A program made the translations under genes and the position numbers. The notes beneath the pieces are model-generated. The model had not been told where the DNA came from. It did no database searches and was given only the letters and a program-made list of their open reading frames with translations. From assembly GCA_016793165.1 (NCBI GenBank), contig JAEULA010000110.1:1-41059 (forward strand): 41,059 nucleotides of DNA, written 5' to 3'. Of this stretch, positions 1 to 7,862 are shown piece by piece. The stretch comes from Alphaproteobacteria bacterium. Its GTDB lineage: Bacteria; Pseudomonadota; Alphaproteobacteria; CACIAM-22H2. Each line of letters opens with the position of its first letter. Position 1 is the stretch's first letter.

Positions 1-369
1 CGCCTTCCTAAGTCGCGGCCCCATCACGATCTCGACATCCGCCAGATCCATCATCAGCGCGAGGGCCGCATTGAGGCGCACGTCTTCATCGCCTTCCTTG
101 CCTACTGCCTGCACCTCTCGCTGGGTCGCCAGCTCGCCGTCCTCGCGCCCGGGCTCAGTGCTCGCGGTGCGCTTGTGAAGTTCGCCGCCCTCGAGATAGT
201 CGATGTCCACATCCCGACCACGGACGGCCGCGAGATCCGCCTGACATGCCACACCCAGCCAGAGTCCGAGCTCGCTCTCCTGCTCGAGCGACTGAAGCTC
301 AAGCTCCCGGCCCAGCCGCCGCCCGCGATGACCGCCGGACAGACCGGCGCCGCCGCAACGCCGATGTAG
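1..369 (+). CDS. C-terminal part of an IS1634-family transposase (cut by window edge)
   Basis: The first frame is open from base 1 to a TAG at 367-369 and gives 122 residues with no start inside the window. The segment HHQREGRIEAHVFIAFLAYC, followed by LAPGLSARGALVKFAALEIVDV and HIPTTDGREIRLT, is the conserved tail of IS1634-type (IS4 superfamily, DDE) transposases, including the last catalytic Glu region (REGRIEAH). It would cut and rejoin the ends of its insertion sequence. I could not assign the right terminal inverted repeat with confidence; the element should end between 370 and about 486, where no gene is visible. Whether the copy is intact upstream cannot be judged. It marks the left part of the window as accessory DNA. 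Confidence 0.8.
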   Translation, partial: RLPKSRPHHDLDIRQIHHQREGRIEAHVFIAFLAYCLHLSLGRQLAVLAPGLSARGALVKFAALEIVDVHIPTTDGREIRLTCHTQPESELALLLERLKLKLPAQPPPAMTAGQTGAAATPM

Positions 370-486
370 TAGAGACCTTCGAGGGGTCGTCTGAATCAAT
401 TCGATCGCTTAGCCCCCTCGCGCACCCCGAATCGGCGAAGTTGGGATAGGGCCGCGGCAATTGGTCATCCCTCGGCGAATGGGACG

Positions 487-978
487 TCAACTTCGGCGCG
501 CAGACGACTCTGTCGTGACGTTTCCGCGGAGGCTGCGCAAGAGCATGATCATGACGCCAATCGACAGCGCTGCGTCAGCGAGGTTGAAACTTGGCCAGTG
601 CCACCCGGCTATGTGGAAGTCGAGGAAGTCGACGACCGCGCCGATACGCAGGCGGTCGGCGACGTTTCCGAGCGCGCCGCCGATCATCAGCCCGAAGCCG
701 ACGCGCTCCCAGCGATCGTCGCTGCGCGCGAGCAGCCAAGCGAGCAGGCCGACGATCGTGAGCTTGACCAGCGAAAACGCGTACGGGAAGTCGTCGAGCG
801 TCTCGCGGAACATCCCAAAGCTGATCCCAGGATTGAACCCGAGAACGAGATTGAAGAACGGGAGCACGGCGATGCGCTGGCCCGGACGCATCACGAACTC
901 GACGATCGCCCACTTCGTGACCTGGTCGACGATCAACGTGCCAGAAGCGATGACGAGGGCGGGGACGAGGCGGCGCAA
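487..978 (-). CDS. lspA: Lipoprotein signal peptidase (signal peptidase II)
   Basis: This inner-membrane aspartyl protease cleaves signal peptides from diacylglyceryl-modified prolipoproteins. The 163-residue product matches the family's usual size (about 160). Four hydrophobic segments are visible, with the family blocks GGALGNVADR (catalytic Asp about residue 108) and VVDFLDF...WPSFNLAD (catalytic Asp about 135). The open frame extends much further upstream but overlaps dedA; I chose the TTG at 978, seven bases after the dedA stop, because it gives the canonical N-terminus directly before the first membrane segment. It is the last gene of the arsR-led operon. An accessory lspA beside a Zn/Cd/Pb-type pump recalls PbrC of the pbr lead-resistance operon (family knowledge). 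The family call is firm; the start is less so. Confidence 0.88.
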   Translation of the reverse strand: MRRLVPALVIASGTLIVDQVTKWAIVEFVMRPGQRIAVLPFFNLVLGFNPGISFGMFRETLDDFPYAFSLVKLTIVGLLAWLLARSDDRWERVGFGLMIGGALGNVADRLRIGAVVDFLDFHIAGWHWPSFNLADAALSIGVMIMLLRSLRGNVTTESSARRS

Positions 979-985
979 AGTGGTC

Positions 986-1564
986 TCAGGCCGGATCGCT
1001 GACGGCGCGGCGCGACGCCCGCCGCCAAAGCAGCCAGCTTGCTGCGACAAAGAGGGCCAACAGCACGAGGCCGGAAGCCTGCAGCGCCGGACCCCAAATC
1101 GTCTCGGCAAGCGATCCAGCGCCATAGCCGAGCGCAACGAGCAAGCCGGCCCAGAGAGCCGCAGCCAGGAAGTTGAGCGGCGCAAAGCTGCGCCACTCCA
1201 TCGCGGTAATCCCTAGGGGCAGCGCGCCAATGGTCCGAGCGCCTTTGGGGAAGCGATAGCCAAGGATGTACCAGTGACGATGCCGCTCAAGCAGGCGAAG
1301 CGCGAGCGCGACGCGGGGCTTCAGCCGCGGAAATCGCTCTAGCAGTCGCGACCCCCAGCGCCGACCGACGGCAAACCGGACTTCGTCGCCAAGCCATGTA
1401 CCGCTGAACGATGCGGCCGCGACCATGCTGATGTCGAGGGCGCCAAGCTGGGCCGCGTATGCCGCGAACAGCGGCAAGGCGCCGCTCTTAACGAACGTGT
1501 ATGCGAACAGCAGGGCGTAGACCATAAGGCCGTGCGCGGCCACGAGCGCGATGATCTCGTCCAT
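986..1564 (-). CDS. DedA-family membrane protein
   Basis: This is a 192-residue integral membrane protein of the DedA/SNARE-associated family, whose members act as lipid flippases or ion-coupled carriers. The N-terminal half has the re-entrant-type hydrophobic stretch around LLFAYTFVKSGALPLFAAYA. The centre has the family's basic motif GYRFPKGARTIGALPLGITA (about residues 105-124), and further membrane helices lie at the C-terminus. The start is the ATG at 1564, four bases after pcuAC ends; an upstream in-frame ATG would lie inside pcuAC. It sits between pcuAC and lspA in one operon. DedA proteins next to lspA in metal clusters may help cells tolerate envelope stress, but the exact role here is inference. 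Confidence 0.8.
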   Translation of the reverse strand: MDEIIALVAAHGLMVYALLFAYTFVKSGALPLFAAYAAQLGALDISMVAAASFSGTWLGDEVRFAVGRRWGSRLLERFPRLKPRVALALRLLERHRHWYILGYRFPKGARTIGALPLGITAMEWRSFAPLNFLAAALWAGLLVALGYGAGSLAETIWGPALQASGLVLLALFVAASWLLWRRASRRAVSDPA

Positions 1565-1568
1565 GGCG

Positions 1569-2024
1569 TCAATGCGCCGAATGACCGCCGGCGCGGGCGG
1601 TGCGCACCGGGACCGCCAGGGCGAGCTCAAGGCCGCTCCTAAACTTGACTCGCAGCGGAAACGACGTTCCCGCGACCAGAGGCGCGCGCAACTCGATCAG
1701 CATCAGATGCAGGCCGTTGGGCTCGAGCCGGACATCGCTGCCCGGCGGAATCTCCAGATGCGGGACGGGCTGCATCCGCGCGATGCCGTTCTCGATGACG
1801 GTCCGGTGCAGCTCCGCCCTCGCCGCAGCCTCCGTTTGCGCCGCTATCAGCGCGTCTGGTTCTCGGCCTTCGTTGCGAATGGTCATGTACACGACGCCGG
1901 TTCGCGCCATGGGCGGCGTTGCGCGCGCCCAGGCATCGAGGATGCTCGTCGGCCATCGGTCGAGCGCTACAGCGCTCAGCGCGGGCGCCGTGACCAATAG
2001 AAAGATTCGGCGGGTCATCGACAT
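1569..2024 (-). CDS. Periplasmic copper chaperone PCuAC
   Basis: PCuAC-type proteins bind Cu(I) in the periplasm and pass it to the CuA site of cytochrome oxidase, working with Sco. The 151-residue product has an N-terminal export signal (MTRRIFLLVTAPALSAVA) and then a cupredoxin-like fold. The defining copper motif HX10MX21HXM is present exactly: His73, Met84, His106, Met108. The start is the ATG at 2024 with a GGGAG ribosome site upstream; a second ATG lies two codons further on. It starts four bases after the sco stop, so the two delivery proteins are co-expressed. A His-containing tail (GGHSAH) may add a further metal ligand. Confidence 0.9.
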   Translation of the reverse strand: MSMTRRIFLLVTAPALSAVALDRWPTSILDAWARATPPMARTGVVYMTIRNEGREPDALIAAQTEAAARAELHRTVIENGIARMQPVPHLEIPPGSDVRLEPNGLHLMLIELRAPLVAGTSFPLRVKFRSGLELALAVPVRTARAGGHSAH

Positions 2025-2028
2025 GGCT

Positions 2029-2661
2029 TCAGCTCCCTCGGGCAGGCGCGGTGAACCGCCGCAGCACCTCGAGCGAAGTGTCTGGCGACTCATGGATGTC
2101 GAGCGTGGCGCGGAATACCCCCTGGCGGTCGAGGACGTAGATCGTTGCGGTGTGATCCATCACATATCCGAGACCCGACTGGCTTGGCACCTTCTTGAAG
2201 TAGGCGCGAAACGCACTTGCGACACCCTCGATCTCCTCGACCGTGCCGGTGAGCCCGACGATCGAGGGATGGAACGCTTCGACATAGCGTGCCATTACCT
2301 CGGTGGTATCGCGCTCCGGATCGACGGTGATGAACAGTGGCTGGAAAGCCGCTGCGTCGGGCCCGAGCCGGTCGAGCAGATCGCTGATCAGATTGAGCGC
2401 CGTCGGGCATACGTCCGGACAACTCGTGAAGCCGAAGAAGACAAGCTGGATCTTGCCTTGGAACGTCGTTTCGTCGACCCGCACGCGGCGGTGATCGGTG
2501 AGACGGACTGGGCCGCCGATCCCGGGAATGCCGCGCAGCGGCAATGTTGCACCGCTCGTCGCGATAGTTCGCCGCTCGATCCACTCAGAGATCGCAAAGC
2601 CCAGCGCACCGGAGGAGATGGTGAATCCGGTCGTGATCAGGAGGCGCCGCGACGGTGTCAT
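2029..2661 (-). CDS. Sco1/SenC/PrrC copper-delivery thioredoxin-fold protein
   Basis: Sco proteins are membrane-anchored periplasmic copper chaperones or thiol reductases for the CuA centre of cytochrome c oxidase. The 210-residue product has an N-terminal anchor (about residues 7-24), the copper site CPDVC (Cys81, Cys85) in the context FFGFTSCPDVCP, and the third ligand His170 in MDHTATIY. All three Cu ligands are intact. The gene lies between the DsbA-like gene (5-base gap) and pcuAC (4-base gap). The likely client in this window is the CuA protein at 33703-34365, although chromosomal oxidases are equally possible. Confidence 0.92.
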   Translation of the reverse strand: MTPSRRLLITTGFTISSGALGFAISEWIERRTIATSGATLPLRGIPGIGGPVRLTDHRRVRVDETTFQGKIQLVFFGFTSCPDVCPTALNLISDLLDRLGPDAAAFQPLFITVDPERDTTEVMARYVEAFHPSIVGLTGTVEEIEGVASAFRAYFKKVPSQSGLGYVMDHTATIYVLDRQGVFRATLDIHESPDTSLEVLRRFTAPARGS

Positions 2662-2666
2662 TCTGC

Positions 2667-3296
2667 CTATCCACGCAGAAGGGGGGCGACCAGACGCTCG
2701 AAGTCGGGGACGGTCTGTAGGCCGGAGTACACGCGATCGCCGATCACGAAAGTCGGTGTGGCGCGGATTGCGTAGCGCTCCGCGCCGGTCTGCGCCTCCT
2801 GTACGATCGCGCGAGCGAGGCTCTCGTCGGCGAGGCAGCGATCGACCTGCGCCGGAGTCGCGCCGGCCAAGCCAGCGAACTGGCGCAGCACCGCAGGTGT
2901 GTCGACGTTACCCGCGCCATGCCCACCCTTCCAGCTGTCTTGTCGGCTGTAGAGCAGCGCCACGAACGAAAAATAGCGATCGGCTGGCACGCAACGGGAG
3001 ACCTGCGCTGCCATCAATGCGACGCGGTCGAGGGGGAAGTCGCGCATGACGAAGCGCACATGTCCGGGCTCGACGAATTTGGCCTTGAACTCGGGATACA
3101 CCTCGACCTTGAACTTCTGGCACACGTGACAGGTGAAGGAGTGGTACTCGACCACCGTCACCTTGGCGTTCGGATTCCCGAGCGCGCGCTCCGCCAAATT
3201 GGGCAGATGCGCCGGCGATTGCGCGCCGGCACTCGCCGTCGCCGCGCTCGCGGCAAGCGTTGCGAGTATCGCGCGGCGGGTGGGCTGGACTGCCAT
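2667..3296 (-). CDS. DsbA-family periplasmic thiol oxidoreductase
   Basis: The 209-residue product begins with an export signal (RRAILATLAASAATASAGAQ), followed by a thioredoxin fold with the redox motif CHVC (about Cys56/Cys59) in EYHSFTCHVCQKF, a helical insertion, and the cis-proline loop ATPTFVIG. The arrangement is that of DsbA/Com1-like (thioredoxin_4) proteins, which make or repair disulfides in exported proteins. The start is the ATG at 3296 with a strong GAGGAGG ribosome site seven bases upstream; an in-frame TTG at 3302 is too close to that site. It follows arsR by two bases. In this operon it may keep the Cys pairs of Sco or other copper proteins in the right redox state (inference). 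Confidence 0.88.
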   Translation of the reverse strand: MAVQPTRRAILATLAASAATASAGAQSPAHLPNLAERALGNPNAKVTVVEYHSFTCHVCQKFKVEVYPEFKAKFVEPGHVRFVMRDFPLDRVALMAAQVSRCVPADRYFSFVALLYSRQDSWKGGHGAGNVDTPAVLRQFAGLAGATPAQVDRCLADESLARAIVQEAQTGAERYAIRATPTFVIGDRVYSGLQTVPDFERLVAPLLRG

Positions 3297-3298
3297 GG

Positions 3299-3625
3299 TC
3301 AATCCTCCTCGTCGGGTTCGCTGATGTGTTCGAGCATGTCGGCGATGACGCAGCGGATGTGATCGTCCGCCGCGGAGTAGAACACCTGCTTGCCGCGCCG
3401 GTCCGCCTTTACGATCCGCGCCGCCCTGAGCAACCGCAGATGATGGCTCACCAGCGAGCCGCTGAGATCGAGCCGGTCCGCGAGTTCGCCGACCGAGACC
3501 GGCATGTCCAGGCAGGCCAGCAGGATACGTAAACGTGAGTTGTCACCGAGCAGCCGGAACATGTCGGTGAGCTGCGCCACGTGCTCGCCGGCCTCTGCAA
3601 GAGAGGAAACATTGGTTCGTCGCAT
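3299..3625 (-). CDS. ArsR/SmtB-family metal-responsive repressor
   Basis: This winged-helix repressor would lose its operator when it binds metal. The recognition helix region is ELADRLDLSGSLVSHHLRLLR. The C-terminal helix carries DDH-IRCVIADMLE-HISE, that is D-x-H-x10-H-x2-E. This matches the alpha-5 Zn(II)/Co(II) site of SmtB/CzrA-type sensors, not the Cys-type alpha-3 site of arsenic or cadmium sensors. I placed the start at the ATG at 3625, which has AGGA nine bases upstream; ATGs at 3634, 3694 and 3754 are in frame, and the longer forms would include a CGVC pair. It is the first gene of the minus-strand operon and is divergent from the Zn/Cd/Pb pump. A zinc-type sensor heading copper-delivery genes is unexpected. 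Confidence 0.85.
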   Translation of the reverse strand: MRRTNVSSLAEAGEHVAQLTDMFRLLGDNSRLRILLACLDMPVSVGELADRLDLSGSLVSHHLRLLRAARIVKADRRGKQVFYSAADDHIRCVIADMLEHISEPDEED

Positions 3626-3724
3626 TCGATTCATGTCCTGGCAGACGCCACAGCGAGGCGTCGGACGAAGGTCGGTCAATGGAGCGCAAACCATGTTTAT
3701 CGCGGCATCCAAGCGCAAGCTAAC

Positions 3725-3774
3725 TTGACGACGTACATGTGAACAACTATTCATTCGTTTGTACTATAGGAGAG
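3725..3774 (+). promoter_or_regulatory. Divergent arsR/P-type ATPase control region with SmtB-type operator
   Basis: TGAACAACTATTCA at 3740-3753 is a perfect TGAA-N6-TTCA inverted repeat and closely resembles the 6-2-6 operator recognised by SmtB-type repressors. A candidate -35 (TTGACG, 3725-3730) lies 17 bases before a weak -10-like TATTCA (3748-3753) inside the operator, so bound repressor would block the polymerase. AGGAGAG at 3768-3774 is the ribosome site for the ATPase ATG at 3780. The operator is seen directly; the promoter boxes are tentative. Confidence 0.65.
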
Positions 3775-3779
3775 TGCAG

Positions 3780-6065
3780 ATGGCCATGACCGGAGAGAAC
3801 GCGGCGGACGCGCCTGCGGAACTACGATTCAAGGTCGAAGGCATGGACTGCCCGAGCTGCATCAGGAAGATCGAGACCGCACTGGGTCGAGTGCCTGGAG
3901 TCAGCGATGTCAACGTCAACTTTGCCACGGAGATCTTGAGCCTGCGTGTGGCAGCCGGCGGCCCACCATCGGACGCGATCCGTGGCCGTGTTCGCGCGCT
4001 CGGCTTCTCGGCAAGTCCGATCGATGGACGGCTCGCGCCGGCAGCACCTCCGCCCAGTGGCCACGAGGACGCTCATGGCCATGATCACGGTCACCACCAT
4101 CACGGCCGCGACCACCACGATCATTCCCACGACCACGACGGGCATGCTCACCACCACGGCCACGCGCATGAGGGGCATGCGCAGGTCGAGCCTGTGGCAG
4201 CGCGAGGGGGAGAGGTTGGCGAGCGCCGTTGGTGGCAGACGGCGAAGGGACAGCTCGTGCTGTCAACCGGCGTCCTTCTGGCAGCCGCTTTTGCATTATC
4301 CGAGATCGTGCCGGAGATTGGTCGCTGGGGATATCTTGCAGCGATGGTGATCGGTGTGGTGCCGATCGCACGACGCGCCTTCGCACTCGCGCAGTCGGGC
4401 TCGCCCTTCAGTATCGAGATGCTGATGTCGATCGCGGCGCTCGGCGCCGTCGCGATCGGCGCCACGCAGGAGGCAGCGCTCGTCGTTTTTCTATTCGCCG
4501 TCGGCGAGCTGCTTGAGGGTGTCGCCGCAGGACGGGCGCGCGCCAGCATCAAGGCGCTCGCCGGCCTGGTGCCGCGGCGCGCATTGGTTGAGGCCGCCGG
4601 CGCGGCGCGAGACGTACCGGTCGAGAGCTTGAAAATCGGCGACATCGTGTTGGTACGTCCGGGTGAGCGCGTGCCCGCCGACGGCGCGGTCGTCGATGGC
4701 GAGTCCGCCGTCGACGAATCGCCAATCACAGGCGAGTCCATGCCTCGCGCCAAGGCCGTCGGCGACGATGTCTTCGCCGGAAGCATCAACGCCTCGGCCG
4801 CGCTGCGCGTGCGGGTTGCGAAGGCCGCTGCCGACAATACCATCGCGCGCATCGTAAGGCTGGTCGAGGAAGCCGACGCCGCGAAGGCGCCAACGGCGCG
4901 CTTCATCGACCGCTTCTCGGAAATCTATACCCCGGCGGTGATCCTCGTGGCGCTAGCCGTCGCGTTGGGCCCGCCTCTGTTGCTCGCGGCACCATGGTAC
5001 GATTGGATCTATCGCGCGCTCACGCTGCTTCTGATCGCGTGCCCCTGCGCGCTGGTGATCTCTACTCCTGCGGCGATCACGTCGGGGCTCTCCGCCGGCG
5101 CGCGGCGCGGCCTGCTGATGAAGGGCGGCGTTGTGCTCGAGGCGATGAGCAAGGTGCGCATCATTGCATTCGACAAGACCGGAACGCTGACCCAAGGCCG
5201 ACCACAGGTCACCGATGTGGTCGGCTTCGGACGGCCGGAGAGCGAGGTGGCGACGCTCGCGGCGGCCGTCGAGACGGGATCGAACCACCCGCTGGCGAGC
5301 GCCATCCTGCGCCATGCCGCTGTGCTCGGTCTCGCAGTGCCGACGGCGAGCGCGCAGCACGCGATCGCGGGCAAGACCGTCAGCGCGCGCGTCGATGGGC
5401 GCGAGATCGTGGTCGGCTCACCGCGCCATCTCGCCGCAGATGGCGACGCCGCCGCCGCGATCGATCGGCTCGAGGCGGAAGGCAAGACCGTCGTCGGTGT
5501 GCGTGACGATGGCGCGATCATCGGCGTCATCGCGCTGCGTGACGAGCCGAGAGCCGACGCAAAGTCGGGGCTCGCTTTGCTGCGCATGCTTGGCGTGGAG
5601 GCCGTCATGCTCACCGGCGACAACGCCCGCACCGCACGCGCGATCGCCGGCGATCTTGACCTTGAGCCGCGCGCTGAGCTTCTGCCGGAAGACAAAGTCA
5701 CCGCCGTGCGCGAGCTCGCCGCCCGTGCACCGGTGGCCAAGGTCGGCGACGGCATCAACGACGCGCCGGCGCTGGCCGCAGCCAGCGTCGGTATTGCGAT
5801 GGGCAGCGGCACCGACGTCGCGCTCGAGACCGCCGGCGCCGCCATCCTAAACAGCCGCATCGCCGACATCGCCGTGCTGGTCCGCCTTGCCCGCGCGACC
5901 ATGGCGAACATTCGGCAGAACGTCGCCGTCGCGCTCGGCCTCAAGGCGATCTTCCTCGTCACCAGCGTCGCCGGCATCACCAGCCTGTGGATCGCCGTAC
6001 TCGCCGATACGGGCGCGACAGTTCTCGTAACCATCAACGCCATGCGCTTGCTGCGCTTCAAGTGA
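3780..6065 (+). CDS. zntA: P1B-type Zn/Cd/Pb-exporting ATPase with His-rich loop
   Basis: This ATP-driven inner-membrane pump exports Zn(II), Cd(II) or Pb(II) from the cytoplasm. The 761-residue protein has one HMA domain with GMDCPSCIRK (residues 21-30) and a His/Asp-rich stretch at about 95-133 holding more than fifteen His. It then has the actuator TGES (318-321), the CPC transport motif (421-423, ACPCALVIS), the phosphorylation site DKTGT (Asp465), then HP, MLTGDN and GDGINDAP. The C-terminus LADTGATVLVTINAMRLLR carries the Asp typical of ZntA (subgroup IB-2), which argues against a copper pump. The start is the ATG at 3780 with AGGAGAG upstream. It is divergent from arsR under a shared operator, and all catalytic motifs are intact. 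CadA would be an equally good name. Confidence 0.93.
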   Translation: MAMTGENAADAPAELRFKVEGMDCPSCIRKIETALGRVPGVSDVNVNFATEILSLRVAAGGPPSDAIRGRVRALGFSASPIDGRLAPAAPPPSGHEDAHGHDHGHHHHGRDHHDHSHDHDGHAHHHGHAHEGHAQVEPVAARGGEVGERRWWQTAKGQLVLSTGVLLAAAFALSEIVPEIGRWGYLAAMVIGVVPIARRAFALAQSGSPFSIEMLMSIAALGAVAIGATQEAALVVFLFAVGELLEGVAAGRARASIKALAGLVPRRALVEAAGAARDVPVESLKIGDIVLVRPGERVPADGAVVDGESAVDESPITGESMPRAKAVGDDVFAGSINASAALRVRVAKAAADNTIARIVRLVEEADAAKAPTARFIDRFSEIYTPAVILVALAVALGPPLLLAAPWYDWIYRALTLLLIACPCALVISTPAAITSGLSAGARRGLLMKGGVVLEAMSKVRIIAFDKTGTLTQGRPQVTDVVGFGRPESEVATLAAAVETGSNHPLASAILRHAAVLGLAVPTASAQHAIAGKTVSARVDGREIVVGSPRHLAADGDAAAAIDRLEAEGKTVVGVRDDGAIIGVIALRDEPRADAKSGLALLRMLGVEAVMLTGDNARTARAIAGDLDLEPRAELLPEDKVTAVRELAARAPVAKVGDGINDAPALAAASVGIAMGSGTDVALETAGAAILNSRIADIAVLVRLARATMANIRQNVAVALGLKAIFLVTSVAGITSLWIAVLADTGATVLVTINAMRLLRFK

Positions 6066-6238
6066 CGACGCGCCAACGACTCTTCTACAGCCGTCGCAAA
6101 CACGGCAGATCGCTCGCTATCGCAGCCTGTCTGGTCGCGCTCGTCGTGCTGTTCTACGCGATCACTTGGGTCAAGCTGTCGGCGATGAATAGCGCCGACA
6201 GCACGCAGCCGCCGCAGAGTTTCGGACGAGGCGAGTAG
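6062..6238 (+). CDS. Small CoxF-like single-pass membrane protein
   Basis: This 58-residue frame starts at a GTG whose last two bases overlap the ATPase stop (GTGA), so it is probably translationally coupled. It has a basic N-terminus (TTRQRLFYSRRKHGRS), one membrane segment (LAIAACLVALVVLFYAITWVKL) and a short polar tail. The form, basic residues, helix ending in FYAITxV and small size, resembles the CoxF-type small proteins found in alphaproteobacterial cytochrome oxidase operons. Its position behind a zinc-type pump is odd. It may link the pump operon to the copper/oxidase theme, but the function is not established. Confidence 0.55.
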   Translation: MTTRQRLFYSRRKHGRSLAIAACLVALVVLFYAITWVKLSAMNSADSTQPPQSFGRGE

Positions 6239-6355
6239 CGCCATCCGATCGCGCCCGCGGCTCCGCTCGGAGTCGAGCGCATTTGAAGCAATCTGGATGT
6301 GAAGCTCAGGGGTTCTTAGCGCCTCTCGCATAGCATCGACCGCAGAGGACATCTC

Positions 6356-7033
6356 ATGCGGTCGCTGTTTCGATTCGTCATTGCTGTTCTGTTGTCCCTG
6401 CTGGGTCCGCTGCCGTACGGCTACGCGACGGACACCGCAGCGTTCCCGCCGATGTTCGGAGCCGGTGAGACGCGTGGCGCCGACATGCGGGCCTTTGGGA
6501 AGTGGCTCGATGCGCTGCGTCGTGAGCGGATCGACGCCGGCTCCTATGACGAGGACTGCGAGAACCGGTCGCCCGACTGCCTGCGGTGCGACTGGCGGCG
6601 CCTGATCGCGAGCCTGCACGGGCGGAGCCGTCTCGAGCAGTTGAGCAGCGTGCACAGCTTCATGAATGCGCGGCGATGGGTCGACGATCGCGTCAACTAC
6701 GGCATAGGCGACTACTGGGCGACGCCGCTCGAGTTCCTCGCCCGCGGCGGCGACTGCGAGGACTACGCCTTCGCCAAGTACATCTCGCTCCGCCGCTTGG
6801 GACTTCCCGTTGAAGCGATCCGGCTCCTCGTCCTCAACGATCTGAATGCCGGGCAGCCTCACGCTGTACTGCTCGTCCATCTCGACGGGCAGGTATGGGT
6901 GCTCGACAACCTCGCGCCAACGATCGTGCGATCGACCAGCATCCGTCACTTCGAGCCGATCTACTCGATCAACGAACTCGGCTGGTGGCTCCACCGCCCC
7001 ACGCCGCAGGAGCAGCGGCTCGCGCGCCGGTAG
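6356..7033 (+). CDS. LapG-like transglutaminase-type periplasmic cysteine protease (BTLCP, DUF920)
   Basis: The 225-residue product has an export signal (about residues 1-24) and then a transglutaminase-like cysteine peptidase fold. The catalytic triad is visible: Cys134 in ARGGDCEDYA, His169 in QPHAVLLV and Asp184 in WVLDNL. Family members such as LapG cut the N-terminal anchor of giant secreted adhesins and are held in check by c-di-GMP-sensing LapD proteins. No LapD homologue is in the window. A giant exported-type protein starts at 38507, but no LapG site can be confirmed in the visible part. The gene stands alone between the ATPase unit (117-base gap) and a transposase remnant. Confidence 0.85.
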   Translation: MRSLFRFVIAVLLSLLGPLPYGYATDTAAFPPMFGAGETRGADMRAFGKWLDALRRERIDAGSYDEDCENRSPDCLRCDWRRLIASLHGRSRLEQLSSVHSFMNARRWVDDRVNYGIGDYWATPLEFLARGGDCEDYAFAKYISLRRLGLPVEAIRLLVLNDLNAGQPHAVLLVHLDGQVWVLDNLAPTIVRSTSIRHFEPIYSINELGWWLHRPTPQEQRLARR

Positions 7034-7109
7034 CTCTCGACTCCACACCGAGTCGGGATCAATCACTCTGCGAGACTGGTGCGAGACCGTCCACGCCCGA
7101 ACGGGCCGA

Positions 7110-7862
7110 TCATCGGGCGACAGCGCCCCCGTCAGCGACGCCCAAGAGTCCTCCTTCCGAGGCTGCGGATCGCTGAGGACGTTGGCTTGGCGCCGCTCGT
7201 CTCTGCCGTGGCGACGATCGCGCGTCGTGGCAGCGCGAGAGGGGGGCTGTTGGGCGAAGCGCCTCTTGGCGTGCCGATAGAGGGGCCTGCTGTTGCTCTT
7301 GAGCACGATGGCGTAGTCGCCGCCGCGATCGCGCTTCGCCCTGGCCATGCTGGGATAGCAGGACAAGGCGTCGGCGGTGACGATGCAGCCCTCCAGGGGG
7401 AGCAGTTTGAGGACCGCGCGCGCGGCAGCAGTCTCGCTGCGCTTTGGCGCCTTGCGCTGGGCCAACACCAAGCGCGCCTCGAGGGCAAACGCGCCGACTA
7501 GGGGCAAGGGCGACGTTGGATCTTCCCGGCCATAGGCATGGCGCACCGCGTTGCCGCCCAGCGCTACCACGCATCGGATCTGGGCGGCGAACTGGGCCGT
7601 GAAGGCGTGCAGGGCCGCCTCGAAGCGGTTGTGATCGAGGAGGCGGAACAGGCGGCTGAACGTGTCGTGGCTCGGCCCGTGGTCTCCCAGCACCGCGGAG
7701 CGCCGCAGTAGTGCACGCTTGGCATCGGCAAACTCTGCCATGTCCTCGCAGCTCTCGCCCCCGCACAACGTGGCCGCCAACCCGATGAACGGGATCGTCG
7801 ACAGCCGGCGCGTCGCATTCGCGGCGCGCTGATCCGGCGCGTCGCCAAACACCTTCGATCAC
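7110..7862 (-). pseudogene. Degenerate ISAs1-family transposase remnant
   Basis: On the minus strand one frame from about 7852 reads FIGLAATLCGGESCEDMAEFADAK, then GPSHDTFSRLFRLLDHNRFEAAL, LVGAFALEARLVLAQRKA, GCIVTADALSC and GGDYAIVLKSNSRPLYRH. These are the consecutive conserved blocks of ISAs1-family transposases, but the catalytic IDGK-type motif reads ALGGNAVR. The part after the HGR block has no recognisable family sequence, and the frame then runs on antisense to neighbouring genes. The N-terminus is also short. I read it as an inactive remnant with imprecise edges. It separates the ATPase/LapG block from the copper block. Confidence 0.7.

Noticed and set aside
461..1216. 251-codon plus-strand frame over lspA and dedA
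   Set aside because: Antisense to two recognisable membrane-protein genes; no domain of its own.
5009..7852. 947-codon open frame on the minus strand
   Set aside because: Only the first part (to about 7110) matches a transposase. The rest is antisense to the intact LapG-like and zntA genes, with Arg/Ala/Ser-rich composition typical of shadow frames in high-GC DNA.
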